A stretch of DNA of 64,000 nt from Paenibacillus ferrarius (GTDB taxonomy: Bacteria; Bacillota; Bacilli; Paenibacillales; NBRC-103111), in the NCBI RefSeq assembly GCF_002027705.1, contig NZ_MBTG01000015.1, positions 124,001-188,000 on the forward strand. The letters are read 5' to 3'. A model generated the notes under the pieces. It saw nothing but the letters and a program-made list of their open reading frames with translations, ran no database searches and was not told where the DNA came from. The position numbers and the translations under genes are program-made. Below are positions 17,174 to 27,055 of this stretch, piece by piece (the stretch's first letter is position 1; the number at the start of each line of letters is the position of its first letter).

Positions 17174-18373
17174 TCACCTATTTATAAGTTCATAGAACTT
17201 GTTTATTTCGTCTTCAGTACCCAGTTGTAAGCTTGCTAGATTAGCTGTTAGCATAGTTCTCAGCTCTGCATTAATAATCATTTTCTCAATTTCATCGGCA
17301 ATCGCATCTGCATTCATTTCCACAATCATGCCATCAATCCCATGGGTAATCTGATCTTTAGCGGTACTGAAATTCGTTACAATAATAGGTTTATTTAAGA
17401 TTTTGGCTTCATCAATGGCAATAGATTTTCCTTCAAACCTTGAGGTTTGCGAATAAATATCAGCTTGCTTGATGTAGGGATATGGATTCGACTTGAGGCC
17501 CAGTAGTTTAAAATGGTTCTCTAGGTTGTATTCCTTGATTAGCGCAAGCAGCCGTTCCCGTTCCTCACCATCGCCAATAATGTTCCACGAAATATTGTAG
17601 CCGCGGTCGATTAGCTTTTTACAAGACTCAATGGCGATGACAAAGTTTTTTTGATAATGCAATCTTCCTATCGACAGGATGACAATTTGATTTTCTTCTT
17701 TCTCGAACAGTTCTTCATGATGTTGATCCGCCATTGAGTTAATGAAGGTGGGAGAAACAATATTATAGATAACCTTTACTTTCTCCTTTTGTTCAGGAAA
17801 TCTACTCTCAAGAACAGTCGCACACTCCTGAGAAACGGTAACAATTTGATCCAATTTATCAAAATAGACTTGATCAAACACAGGATCCATGCCCAATTGA
17901 TCATAGTCAATATGTACCCAGCCTATTTTCCTGGCAGCTGAGTCCACCTTATCCACACAAATATAAGTGGCGGTTTTTTCCAAAAAACCAATTGCGACAT
18001 CATAATTCCCTTTGATATTCTCCAGTGATTTAGAAATATATTTCCAATTATATTGTTCTCTTAATGCGACATTTTTCAAGTTTCTATTCCTGAAGGTAAA
18101 CATCAATCTGTTGTAGGCCAGCTTGCCATTGCCTTTGCTTACTAATTTCCAAAGTGATTGAAGCAGCGGCAAGCTAAACATATGATAAGTATCCGGCAAT
18201 GGAATGATCCGCACTTCTTTCGGGACGAACTCTACGAATAATCCTTCATGCATTAATAGGAACAAATCTACACTATACAATTCGAAATCTATTTTGTTTA
18301 ATAAAGTGACTAAACTCTTCTCTCCACCACCCGAAGTTAAACTGGGCATAATAAAAAGCAATTTTTTCTTCAT
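17174..18373 (-). CDS. GT4 family glycosyltransferase
   Basis: A 399-residue GT-B enzyme closely similar to its downstream neighbour: FIMPSLTSGGGEKSLVTLL at the N-terminus and RFEGKSIAIDEAKIL near residue 320. The ATG at 18373 is chosen over 18385 because GAGGT lies 5 nt before it, while the upstream ATG overlaps that site. Part of the 23.1-13.2 kb operon. Confidence 0.87.
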   Translation of the reverse strand: MKKKLLFIMPSLTSGGGEKSLVTLLNKIDFELYSVDLFLLMHEGLFVEFVPKEVRIIPLPDTYHMFSLPLLQSLWKLVSKGNGKLAYNRLMFTFRNRNLKNVALREQYNWKYISKSLENIKGNYDVAIGFLEKTATYICVDKVDSAARKIGWVHIDYDQLGMDPVFDQVYFDKLDQIVTVSQECATVLESRFPEQKEKVKVIYNIVSPTFINSMADQHHEELFEKEENQIVILSIGRLHYQKNFVIAIESCKKLIDRGYNISWNIIGDGEERERLLALIKEYNLENHFKLLGLKSNPYPYIKQADIYSQTSRFEGKSIAIDEAKILNKPIIVTNFSTAKDQITHGIDGMIVEMNADAIADEIEKMIINAELRTMLTANLASLQLGTEDEINKFYELINR

Positions 18374-18388
18374 CTTATACCTCATTTA

Positions 18389-19546
18389 CTAGACTAGTCG
18401 ATTTAAATACTCAACAGCTTTATAAGACATCTTCTGAATGCGAGGAATAGCTTGATGCAGCGTTTCTCTAATCGCTTTTTCATCTTTGACCATTTCGTCG
18501 AATTTACTTTGGAGCTTAGCGCCATCGGATATTTCTTCAATCCCCAGCACTAATTTCTCTTCGCCAAAAATGTCCTGCGCGATCCCTTTTGACTTTACGC
18601 TATAACCAAGAACCATGGTTGGAACATAATTGGAGTAAGCGGCTATTGTTGCATGCGTTCTGGCGCCGATGAAAAATCTCATTCTCGCAATATATCCTTT
18701 GTACTGGATCGCATTCAAATGGTTGGGCAAAAGGATTACTCTACCTGTATGCTGGAATTCCTCATAGTACTTCTGCAGAACCTCATAGTCGTTATTTCCA
18801 CCTTCAATCACGTGGGGAGTAAGAGCTATCGTCATATCCGTCGTGTTGATAATATGTGTGATGAGGTCTCTTACGGCCGTTTGAGACTTTTCATTTTTCT
18901 TCCAGACCAATGGACTGAAATTAAGGCCAACCGTATTCCCCTCCTGCCATCCGCTTGGCAGCTCCAACTCTTCCTTCTCCATCGTGAAAGCGGCATCCGC
19001 GCATAATTCGACGTTGCGCAATCCCTTGCTTTTCAGCATGTCATACGTCAACGTTTCTCTGGCAAGAATAAGATCAAATAACTTTAAGTCTTCTAGCTTT
19101 CGCTCTGACATATCTTCTTTGCCTATCGAGCAGCCCCATAAAACTAACTTCTTCCCCTGAGCTTTAACTCTCCTATTGATTTCATACCATCCAGGCTGTT
19201 CACCATAACAATAGTTATCCCCGCCGATCGAAAGGCAGATATCCATATTGGAAATATGTTTAACGATATTGTTATGGATTTTGCCCAGCGCATAAGATTC
19301 GTCTTTGAACAGCTTTACTTTAAAAGAGGAGAGGAACCAATCGTACGAGTATCGCTTAATGCCACGGGGGGAACCATCATAAATTCCATCCAGCTTAGAA
19401 ATGATACGATCCGTCTCAGGCTTCCCAGAAGCTAAGTAGACCTGCGCACCCGTCATTTTTTCTTTAATTAGACTAGTTGAGGAACGGACAATCGCTTCGC
19501 ACCCTCTATTTAAACTACCGTCATGAGCAAACATCATAATCTTCAT
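18389..19546 (-). CDS. Polysaccharide pyruvyl transferase family protein
   Basis: A 385-residue member of the CsaB/WcaK family, which adds a pyruvate ketal to a sugar from phosphoenolpyruvate. The N-terminal HDGSLNRGCEAIVRSS and the C-terminal FFIGARTHATIAAYS are characteristic. Pyruvylation would give the EPS a negative charge. It lies 13 nt after a GT2 gene and before a GT4 gene in the same operon. Confidence 0.88.
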   Translation of the reverse strand: MKIMMFAHDGSLNRGCEAIVRSSTSLIKEKMTGAQVYLASGKPETDRIISKLDGIYDGSPRGIKRYSYDWFLSSFKVKLFKDESYALGKIHNNIVKHISNMDICLSIGGDNYCYGEQPGWYEINRRVKAQGKKLVLWGCSIGKEDMSERKLEDLKLFDLILARETLTYDMLKSKGLRNVELCADAAFTMEKEELELPSGWQEGNTVGLNFSPLVWKKNEKSQTAVRDLITHIINTTDMTIALTPHVIEGGNNDYEVLQKYYEEFQHTGRVILLPNHLNAIQYKGYIARMRFFIGARTHATIAAYSNYVPTMVLGYSVKSKGIAQDIFGEEKLVLGIEEISDGAKLQSKFDEMVKDEKAIRETLHQAIPRIQKMSYKAVEYLNRLV

Positions 19547-19558
19547 TGTCTGATCTCC

Positions 19559-20596
19559 TCAACTTGTTTTGTTTCTTATGCTGCTGTATCTTGTGCCACA
19601 ATATAATCCTAGCGTCGACTTTTTTCGAATCATATTTATGATGAATCTTTCATATCGGCCTAACGTTCCGTACACTTCACGATAATAAATGGGAAGCGCT
19701 TCTCTGACATGAGGGTTCGCGATCATAGTGCTCACATACCTTAACCTTTGGCTGAAGCTTAACGTATTCGATGATTTTAAATAGACATTGACATAGGCCA
19801 TCACACTATTGATTAGCTTGATTGACCGCAGCTGCTTGTATGCAAGTGGCTCTATATAACTCACGATCATATCAGGGACATCCATTGTGTAGACTTCTAA
19901 TGCCCTTTGGAAATAGTCCTTTTCCAAAATATTTCTCGTTGCGCTTCCTGCCACTTCCCGGTAGTGATAACCCGAATAGTCCAGATACATCGCATGAGCA
20001 GCATATTTGAAAAATTGCATGTTAAACATTCCGTCTTCTCCCAGTGCAACCTTCTCAGGAAACTTTACTTCATTCCCCACTATCGTTATTCGCTTGTACA
20101 GCTTGTTGCACGCCGTGTTCAACTGATCTGACTTCAGAAAAAAAGGAAGTATCTCCCTCTCGATATACACTCTCGGCAGGCTAGTATGAGCTGGGAACGG
20201 GTATCTGGTAATCACCCGCCGACCTTCCATTTCACTTTCGAAATTGGAGATAACAACGTCATAATCTTCCTGCTTCGCCGCATGATAGAAGGTTTCATAC
20301 ATATCCGCATCTACGTAATCATCCGCATCTACAAAACCTATGTACTCACCCGCCGCTGCTTCCAGCCCCTTGTTGCGGGCCATGCTTACCCCTTGATTGG
20401 TCTGATTAATCAGCCTGATCCTTGAGTCTTTCTTGCAGAAGCTCTCAATTATTTGCTGACTGCCATCCGACGAGCCATCGTTAATGAAGATGAACTCACA
20501 TTCTCGCAACGTCTGGGCAAGAAGAGATTCCACGCATGGCACTAAGAATTTCTCAGCATTATATACAGGAATGACGACACTTACCTTTGGATTCAT
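19559..20596 (-). CDS. Family 2 glycosyltransferase
   Basis: A 345-residue GT-A enzyme with N-terminal VSVVIPVYNAEKFLVPCVES and the DxD region GFVDADDYVDADMYE near residue 90, typical of EpsH/EpsJ-like EPS transferases. It starts 3 nt after the GT4 gene at 20599. Donor unknown. Confidence 0.9.
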   Translation of the reverse strand: MNPKVSVVIPVYNAEKFLVPCVESLLAQTLRECEFIFINDGSSDGSQQIIESFCKKDSRIRLINQTNQGVSMARNKGLEAAAGEYIGFVDADDYVDADMYETFYHAAKQEDYDVVISNFESEMEGRRVITRYPFPAHTSLPRVYIEREILPFFLKSDQLNTACNKLYKRITIVGNEVKFPEKVALGEDGMFNMQFFKYAAHAMYLDYSGYHYREVAGSATRNILEKDYFQRALEVYTMDVPDMIVSYIEPLAYKQLRSIKLINSVMAYVNVYLKSSNTLSFSQRLRYVSTMIANPHVREALPIYYREVYGTLGRYERFIINMIRKKSTLGLYCGTRYSSIRNKTS

Positions 20597-20598
20597 GA

Positions 20599-21792
20599 CT
20601 ATATCACTCCATACAGCTTATTTAATTCGAAGGTGTTGCTGTAATCTTGAGACGTGATATGAGTAATCAGATCATTTCTTAATTCGTTTCTTCCATACAA
20701 CAGCTTAATCCCTTCAGCGATCCCTTCCACACTTAACCCGCAAATAATGCCATCCACGCCATCCTCAATCTGACTGCTCGCTGTTGGATACTTGGTTATA
20801 AGAATAGGCTTGCCTAAGATTTTGGCTTCCGTTACGGTGACCGCTTTGCCTTCATATCTGGAGGGCTGCACATATAGATCGCAAAATCTGATATAGGGGT
20901 ATGGATTCATCTTTTTGCCAACGAGGATAAAGCTCTCCTCCAGCCGGTTCTCAGCAATTAACTGTTTCAGCTGTTCCTCATAGCCGCCATATCCGACGAT
21001 GAACCATTTAATATGAGTAAGACCTTGATCATGCAGCAGCCTTAGTGCTTTAACAGCCATATCGAATCCCTTCACATAAGACAGCCTGCCAACGGATACA
21101 AGATTAAAGGTCCCTGAGAAGCTTTCGTTCAAGTGAAAAGGATCTTCGGCCATATGCTGGATAAAAGAAGGAGAAGTAATATTCTCTATTAATACAATCT
21201 TCTCTTGCAGCGAAGGGTAGGTGTGGATAAATGCTTCTGTACATGCCTCAGAGATCGAGGCTATCGCATCGAACTTACGCCAGACTGACAAGTCTATCTG
21301 ATTGTCTATTTCTAATTCACTGTAATCCGTATGGATCCAGGCAATCTTCTTCTCAGCGCTAACTTTATTCGCGACAATATCATGCGGCCAAGCATAGCTA
21401 ATGGCGAGATCATACTTTTTTTCAAAACGAGGCAACAGGTACGTTGTATATTTCAGTACAAGCTGCATTTGAATATAGCCTGAACCTTCTTTGAGTTTCC
21501 TAAGCTTCGCCTTTATCCCAGCTAAGCCTTTGCTTAGCATCCGGATGAAGAGAGCGGAGAGATGCCCCTCTTTCAAACAATCCAGCATCGATTTGCGAAA
21601 TACGGTGTATGCCGGAATCTGAGGCAAAAGGTTGACACGATCCGGGATTAAACTCAAAAAATCACCTGAATGGTTGCAAATGAATAAATCCACCTCATAC
21701 TTATCGTAATCAAAGCTCTCCAGCATGTTGATTAAGCTTCTTTCAATTCCGCCAATTTCCATGTCATAGACAGTGATTAGTATTTTATGCAT
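20599..21792 (-). CDS. GT4 family glycosyltransferase
   Basis: A 397-residue GT-B enzyme, paralogous to the genes at 15988 and 17174. N-terminal ITVYDMEIGGIERSLINML; E-x7-E motif in RYEGKAVTVTEAKILGKP near residue 317. It overlaps the acyltransferase gene by 8 nt. Confidence 0.88.
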   Translation of the reverse strand: MHKILITVYDMEIGGIERSLINMLESFDYDKYEVDLFICNHSGDFLSLIPDRVNLLPQIPAYTVFRKSMLDCLKEGHLSALFIRMLSKGLAGIKAKLRKLKEGSGYIQMQLVLKYTTYLLPRFEKKYDLAISYAWPHDIVANKVSAEKKIAWIHTDYSELEIDNQIDLSVWRKFDAIASISEACTEAFIHTYPSLQEKIVLIENITSPSFIQHMAEDPFHLNESFSGTFNLVSVGRLSYVKGFDMAVKALRLLHDQGLTHIKWFIVGYGGYEEQLKQLIAENRLEESFILVGKKMNPYPYIRFCDLYVQPSRYEGKAVTVTEAKILGKPILITKYPTASSQIEDGVDGIICGLSVEGIAEGIKLLYGRNELRNDLITHITSQDYSNTFELNKLYGVI

Positions 21793-22390
21793 ATTGAATA
21801 TAGCTCTTTTCCCTTTTATTTAAGAACAGCGTATTCGCAGGCACATTCCCCTTCACAACACTTCCCGCTGCGATGACGGCATTATCACCGATGACAGTGT
21901 CCCTTAATATCACAACATTGGAGCCAACCCACACATTCTCACCTATGATGACTTCTCCCATAATGAGGTGTTCATCTGTAAAATGCTTAAAATTATGATC
22001 ATGGTCATTAATACTGACATTAGGGGCTATTTTTGTGTTCTTGCCGATCGATATTCGGTATACACAATTGATGTTGCAGTTATCATTGATAAACACTTTG
22101 TCGGCAATATGCAGTTCACCATGATGATCGACTCGGATACTTGCATTTTTCCTTATAAACACAAATTTGCCGATATCAATCCTGGCGTGCTTGCTGAAGG
22201 CTTCAATTCTGCTATTAGCTTGGAGAGAGAAGATCGACGATTTAATATTATTAAAATAAAGAAGCTTATTGAGATATGCTCTGAGAATGCCTACGGCATG
22301 CGATAGATTCATAACTACGGTGTAATACAATCCTCTGCCGCGGCTCTCCGCAATGAGTGTCGTTATTATTTTCCTCAAAATACGTATCAT
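21785..22390 (-). CDS. Left-handed beta-helix acyltransferase (CatB/NodL type)
   Basis: A 201-residue protein with a run of hexapeptide repeats from about residue 85 (for example GKNTKIAPNVSINDHDHN and IGENVWVGSNVVI) and the loop histidine pattern of acetyl-CoA-dependent O-acetyltransferases. It probably acetylates a sugar of the EPS repeat. It overlaps the upstream GT32 gene by 4 nt (ATGA) and the downstream GT4 gene by 8 nt. Confidence 0.88.
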   Translation of the reverse strand: MIRILRKIITTLIAESRGRGLYYTVVMNLSHAVGILRAYLNKLLYFNNIKSSIFSLQANSRIEAFSKHARIDIGKFVFIRKNASIRVDHHGELHIADKVFINDNCNINCVYRISIGKNTKIAPNVSINDHDHNFKHFTDEHLIMGEVIIGENVWVGSNVVILRDTVIGDNAVIAAGSVVKGNVPANTLFLNKREKSYIQYA

Positions 22391-23136
22391 TCTGTTCTCC
22401 CAATGGACTTATTTGAACCAAGCAGCCTTCGTAGTCTAGCGATGTTATGGCCACCTATGACCTTAGCTAGTGTCAACTTCATCTGCCCCTTCCATCTTGC
22501 CTTCGGCGGAAGCCAGCTTTTATAGAAATGATGCATGGCATAAGTTTGTTCTGTGGTGAAGGTTCTGCAGTTGATGTAATCATAGGGGGAGAAATAGATC
22601 TGCGGATAGAAGGTGCCCATGCCGGCTATTTCTTGCCATTGACCATTGGGGGCAATCCCCATATCGCCTAGTATTTTCGTAATCATCGCTACATTCGTCA
22701 AGGAATCGAAGGTCCCGTCCGCGCGCAGGAAGCTTTTGTCCTGATAAGAGTCCATGAATACTTGAATCAGCTTATTCCCTTTGGCTGCCCCGATCGTACT
22801 CGTCGCAATAAAATTCTCCTGCTCGAATCCCCAGAAGGATTCATGGTGCAATAGATCGTCAAATGACTTGTAGACCTCTACATCCGTATCTAAATAAATG
22901 CCGCCAACGTGATATAAAGCGTGAACTCTGGCGTAATCGCTGACAAAAGCAAATTTGCCTGCTTCATAAGCTTCTTTCACATATTGATTGCTGCTTAGAT
23001 CAAAATTGCTTTCATTCCACTCCATGAAACGGTAATCGGATAAATAACTGTGCCAGCTCGCTATGCAGCGATTAACGATGTCAGGTTTGTCCTGCTTGCC
23101 GAACCAGCAATAGTGAATAATCTTGGGAATTGTCAT
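22387..23136 (-). CDS. GT32-like capsular glycosyltransferase
   Basis: A 249-residue enzyme with N-terminal IPKIIHYCWFGKQDKPDIV and the DxD motif in HVGGIYLDTDVEVYKS near residue 90, as in the glycosyltransferase sugar-binding (GT32) family. It is the first gene of the ten-gene operon. The promoter region behind it carries two full SinR-like operators. Acceptor and donor unknown. Confidence 0.88.
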   Translation of the reverse strand: MTIPKIIHYCWFGKQDKPDIVNRCIASWHSYLSDYRFMEWNESNFDLSSNQYVKEAYEAGKFAFVSDYARVHALYHVGGIYLDTDVEVYKSFDDLLHHESFWGFEQENFIATSTIGAAKGNKLIQVFMDSYQDKSFLRADGTFDSLTNVAMITKILGDMGIAPNGQWQEIAGMGTFYPQIYFSPYDYINCRTFTTEQTYAMHHFYKSWLPPKARWKGQMKLTLAKVIGGHNIARLRRLLGSNKSIGRTE

Positions 23137-23180
23137 GACCGAATCTCCTTCTTCCGATGACTCACGACTAAAGGTTCGCC

Positions 23181-23196
23181 ATTCTTAATAAAGAAC
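23181..23196. promoter_or_regulatory. SinR-like operator before polysaccharide operon
   Basis: ATTCTTA-AT-AAAGAAC: perfect right arm, left arm with two mismatches, standard spacing; 45 bp before the GT32 start codon. Confidence 0.55.
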
Positions 23197-23216
23197 ATTT
23201 ATTACCTCTAATAATA

Positions 23217-23232
23217 GTTCTTTATAAAGAAC
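23217..23232. promoter_or_regulatory. SinR-like operator, perfect palindrome
   Basis: GTTCTTT-AT-AAAGAAC, identical to the site at 8101-8116, 15 kb away. A further half-site AGAGAAC is at 23257-23263. It lies between the end of the lasso operon and the start of the polysaccharide operon. Confidence 0.72.
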
Positions 23233-23275
23233 TTGTCAACGCGTATATGCTTCAATAGAGAACATTTACACCAGC

Positions 23276-25084
23276 TTAATTGTTTACATAATTGACAGCA
23301 CCGCTTATGGGATTGCCCAGCATGGTTGAAAACATTCCGCCTCGTTCACGAGCTAGTTGGTCATAGTCTCCCATCTGAATGATTTTCCCCTCATCGATAA
23401 CAATGACTTGATCTGCTTTGCGAATGGTTGATAATCGGTGTGCAATGACGATCATCGTCAATTTTCCTTGCAGCTGATCCAAGGCTTCTTGAATTTTGGC
23501 TTCATTCTCCCGATCTAACGCACTAGTTGCCTCATCCAGAATAAGGATTGACGGCTTGCGAAGAATAGCTCTGGCTAGAACAAGACGCTGCCGTTCACCG
23601 CCAGACAGCCGAACACCACGATCTCCGATCATCGTATCCAAACCTTGGGGAAGTTTACGGACGAACTCTGCCGATGCCGCAAATTCAAGTGCCTCCCACA
23701 GCTGTTCCTCTGTCGCATTCGCATCAATCAATAACAAATTATCCCGGATGCTGCCGTTAAATAAGAACGGGTCCTGAGGCACATAGCTGATTGATTTCCT
23801 AAGGGACAACAAGTTATCTGGTGTAAGCGGAACGCCGTCCATGCATACTTGCCCTTGCTGCGGCTGCAGAAGCCCCATGAGGATGTCAATCAAAGTACTC
23901 TTGCCCGCGCCGGACTTACCAATGACCGCTGTCATTTGTTTCGAAGGAATACTCACATTGATATCCTGAAGTGCATATCGACCTTCATTGGTGTTATAAA
24001 AGAAAGATACGTCTCGGCATTCTAATCTCTCCATGATTTGGACTGGCTCTACGAAGTCTCCTGTTTCTCTGATCTCTCTGGCTTCTCTGCATTCATTTTG
24101 CAATTCCATGAGTGTTTTGAAGGCAGGTATCGCTGCGGCAATTTGCTCCAAATTGGACTGGATACTAGTAAATCTCGGCCATAGTCTTGAGAAAATGAGG
24201 ACAACCAAGACAAGCTGCTGCCCCTGAGTTTGAAAAAACAGGACTGATAGGCAGATGAAGAAAGCTATGATAAGAGAGGACGATATTTTAAAATAAAGCT
24301 GGGAATTAGCACTTATTCGGGCCAGTGCCAAACGCTCCTGCGCGAATTTCTGACACCACGTCATCAACCATTGAATTCTGGATTGTTCCAGCATATTGCT
24401 TTTGATATCCTTAATGCCATTCAGGTGATCCGTCATACCGCCAATATAGCTTCTGCCAAGCTCGGATGTCTCTTGGCCCAGCAGCTTAGACCTCTTGATG
24501 AATACCCGGGAGAAATAAGAGACAGCCAGTCCGCAAATGATCACAAATACGGTCATCATCGGGGACAGCCAGAAAGCTATGCCGACCTGAATAAGCGTGA
24601 AGACAATAGAAGCTGCGAATTGCAGGAAGATGAAGGTTCCGCTGGTCACCCGTCCTAATTCATCCGTAAGGGAATTAATAAGATCCGATTTCCTTCTTTT
24701 GATAAAAAAGTCCCAATTAGCCTGCATGATTGCTTTATAGGTCTCTAATCTGACATGATTGATAAAGCCGGTATGAATGCGAACATCCCGAAGATTGAAA
24801 TTACGTTGAACGATGCTTTGACCGGAGATCAATACGAGGTAAATACCCATGATAAGAAGCAGTGCCCCTGACTTCGGAAGCCCATTGATGACGTCCAAGA
24901 AAGCTGTCGGGAGACTGAAGCCGGTACTGCTGTTCAGGATTCCGCTAATACTGAGCAATGGAATCAATAAGAATATCGCTAGCCCGTCGAGGAGACTGAT
25001 CAGTGTCATGCCGATTAAGTTAAGATAGATAATCTTGCCCGCATAGGTGTGCAGCTGCTTCGTAAAATACAACAGATGTTCCAT
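23276..25084 (-). CDS. Lasso peptide ABC exporter (D protein)
   Basis: A fused permease-ATPase of 602 residues that would export the mature lasso peptide and provide immunity. Five to six N-terminal membrane segments are followed by an ATPase with Walker A VIGKSGAGKSTL, signature LSGGERQRL and Walker B ILILDEATSALD. The ATG at 25084 is preferred over an upstream in-frame start because GGGAG lies 8 nt before it and it overlaps the upstream stop as TAATG. It is the last gene of the lasso operon. Confidence 0.88.
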   Translation of the reverse strand: MEHLLYFTKQLHTYAGKIIYLNLIGMTLISLLDGLAIFLLIPLLSISGILNSSTGFSLPTAFLDVINGLPKSGALLLIMGIYLVLISGQSIVQRNFNLRDVRIHTGFINHVRLETYKAIMQANWDFFIKRRKSDLINSLTDELGRVTSGTFIFLQFAASIVFTLIQVGIAFWLSPMMTVFVIICGLAVSYFSRVFIKRSKLLGQETSELGRSYIGGMTDHLNGIKDIKSNMLEQSRIQWLMTWCQKFAQERLALARISANSQLYFKISSSLIIAFFICLSVLFFQTQGQQLVLVVLIFSRLWPRFTSIQSNLEQIAAAIPAFKTLMELQNECREAREIRETGDFVEPVQIMERLECRDVSFFYNTNEGRYALQDINVSIPSKQMTAVIGKSGAGKSTLIDILMGLLQPQQGQVCMDGVPLTPDNLLSLRKSISYVPQDPFLFNGSIRDNLLLIDANATEEQLWEALEFAASAEFVRKLPQGLDTMIGDRGVRLSGGERQRLVLARAILRKPSILILDEATSALDRENEAKIQEALDQLQGKLTMIVIAHRLSTIRKADQVIVIDEGKIIQMGDYDQLARERGGMFSTMLGNPISGAVNYVNN

Positions 25085-26298
25085 TATAATTCTCCCTGTG
25101 AAACAACATTCTTCCTCGTTTTTCTCCAAGCCCATAGAAACGGACGCAAGAGGAAATACAGAACATGCAGTGATTCAGGCAACCTCAACGTCTCGGCATC
25201 CTCTGGATAAGGGTGAAGGAAGCTTAAGACAAACAGTATTTTTTGCCGCGTCGCCATGAGCGCGAATAAGTGCCGTTTGTGATAGCTGGATACATGCGGT
25301 GGCACGGGAAACGTATGCAGATTTATTTTCTGCCGAATATAAAAGTAAGCCGCTTCAGCCAGCCGATCTGCCCGCTTGACGGAGGCTAACGTTTCAAGCT
25401 CTGGTGTTAACGGTGTGTGGAGAATTCGCACAGCGAGAATAATCGCTTGGGCGCCAATATGCAGCTGCTGATGCTTCTTAAGCAGATCTTGCAGCTTGCT
25501 CTCATCCAACTCCTGTCTAGCCAGCTGGTCGATATCGGCCAGCCACCGCAATCGCGACCAACCATGGCGGGCTCCATGGGAAGCAAGAAATAGAAATAAA
25601 TCCTCTCTCCCCAAATAATAGATAGGATGATTGGCAATAGGGCTGATTCTTTTGCGCTCCCAGAGCTCATTGAACGTTGGCTCCTTGCCGGGACCAGGAC
25701 TTAAACGCCAATGAATTTCCAGTTTAATTCCTTTTTGGAAGTGATTGTACGTAACATGGTGATGCCGCCACTTCCAATCATTAAGTATCGTCTTGTATTC
25801 ATCATCCTTGACATATCCAAGCCTGCACAGCAAATCCTCTGTTTGCTGCACGTTCTGAATCGGGATGAGCACATCCAAATCACCCGAGGTACGCAAAGAA
25901 ATATCTCCATAGAGATCAACTGCCAGGACAGGACCTTTGAGCATGATCGCACGGATGTCGGAGTCGGAGAACACTTTCGCTATATTCGCCATCTCGGCGC
26001 TCAAGTGCAGCATCGTGAAGGTATTATGTTGATAATCCTGCTGCAGCTCTCTTAAGACCTGCGGAGGAACAAGGGTCTCTCCTGCTTGTTTAAGCTTGGC
26101 ATACAGATTGGGATACACCCGGTGATGCCTCGCTAGCTGCAAGAATTCCCCCCAATTGATCTCACTTAAACAGTCTCTATAGGTAGACAGGTCGTTATTC
26201 CCTATCTTCATTTTCATAATGGAGAGGAGCACGTTTAGTTCTTTAGAGAAAAGCGTTGAATCTGAATGGGAAAGGTTAGTCATCTTAATCTCCTTCAT
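25084..26298 (-). CDS. Lasso-cluster nucleotidyltransferase family protein (PF14907 type)
   Basis: A 404-residue protein of the uncharacterised nucleotidyltransferase family. The motif LKGPVLAVDLYGDISLRTSG followed by DLD (around residue 130) supplies the catalytic acidic pair. Proteins of this family accompany the kinase in Firmicute lasso clusters and have been linked to further modification of the phosphorylated C-terminus (pseudomycoidin system, from memory). It starts 3 nt after B2. A second family member is encoded at 30410-31429. Confidence 0.83.
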   Translation of the reverse strand: MKEIKMTNLSHSDSTLFSKELNVLLSIMKMKIGNNDLSTYRDCLSEINWGEFLQLARHHRVYPNLYAKLKQAGETLVPPQVLRELQQDYQHNTFTMLHLSAEMANIAKVFSDSDIRAIMLKGPVLAVDLYGDISLRTSGDLDVLIPIQNVQQTEDLLCRLGYVKDDEYKTILNDWKWRHHHVTYNHFQKGIKLEIHWRLSPGPGKEPTFNELWERKRISPIANHPIYYLGREDLFLFLASHGARHGWSRLRWLADIDQLARQELDESKLQDLLKKHQQLHIGAQAIILAVRILHTPLTPELETLASVKRADRLAEAAYFYIRQKINLHTFPVPPHVSSYHKRHLFALMATRQKILFVLSFLHPYPEDAETLRLPESLHVLYFLLRPFLWAWRKTRKNVVSQGEL

Positions 26299-26301
26299 CC
26301 T

Positions 26302-26757
26302 CTATTCACTTACATATTTAGCGAATTTGCCGATTACCGCAAACTTCTCCATGCCTTCGGCTCCCGTAATATAGTAAGGACCGCTGCGGAGCCAAGCATG
26401 AGCTATCATTTTACCCGATTCGTCCCTGGCCGTTCCCAAATATAGCGTGCTGGCAATGCGCCGCTTGGCTAGCATTTTGGATGCAGCAATGGCCTTCACT
26501 AAGCATTTGCTTTCCCATGGCGTATGCTGACTTATAAGTTGAATGGCATCTTGAATCCGAATCAGCTCGGTTCTGTTTCGATCCTGCTTCTCCTGTGGCG
26601 TTTCTTCCATCTTAACCCCAAGCGTTGGGGCAACCTTAGAGAACGGCACCGAGATTTGCATACGGGCCCAGCCCAAATAGGATAAAACCTCTACATATAG
26701 AAGTACGGTTTTCATCTCTAGCGAAAATAATAATTTAATTTTTCTAAAGAAGCCCAT
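26302..26757 (-). CDS. Lasso peptide leader protease B2 (transglutaminase-like)
   Basis: A protein of 151 residues with the cysteine protease pattern of lasso B2 proteins: the Cys in TPWESKCLVKA (about residue 85) and the His in IAHAWLRSG (about 120). It cleaves the leader from the precursor after B1 binds it. A GTG at 26766 is an alternative start, but the ATG at 26757 has GGTGA 5 nt upstream. It overlaps B1 by 14 nt (23 nt if GTG is used). Confidence 0.9.
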   Translation of the reverse strand: MGFFRKIKLLFSLEMKTVLLYVEVLSYLGWARMQISVPFSKVAPTLGVKMEETPQEKQDRNRTELIRIQDAIQLISQHTPWESKCLVKAIAASKMLAKRRIASTLYLGTARDESGKMIAHAWLRSGPYYITGAEGMEKFAVIGKFAKYVSE

Positions 26758-27052
26758 GATCTTCACCGGATTCGATTAGTCCTTCTTTGGAAAGCATTTC
26801 GATAAAGGAAATCACCTCAAGCTCGCATTCACGCTGTTCAACCTCGTATTCGGACATTAATGAGGTCACAATCTCAGCAATTCCTACTGGCTGCGATAAT
26901 AATTCCCAAATCCTCCCGCCAATTTCACCTAAATTGTAGTACTTCCCATTGTGGATGCTGAGCATGACTTTCTCGCCACCCATATCACTTACAATGTTGC
27001 CTTTGCCTTGCACATAATAATATTGCAGCGAAATGGCTTGATTCTTCAACAT
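26744..27052 (-). CDS. Lasso peptide leader-binding protein B1 (PqqD-like RRE)
   Basis: A 102-residue winged-helix peptide-recognition protein of the PqqD family (LSIHNGKYYNLGEIGGRIWE in the middle). It binds the leader and presents it to B2 and the cyclase. A strong AAGGAGG site precedes the ATG, 3 nt after the kinase stop. A second PqqD-like protein is encoded at 33661. Confidence 0.9.
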   Translation of the reverse strand: MLKNQAISLQYYYVQGKGNIVSDMGGEKVMLSIHNGKYYNLGEIGGRIWELLSQPVGIAEIVTSLMSEYEVEQRECELEVISFIEMLSKEGLIESGEDHGLL

Positions 27053-27055
27053 CGT

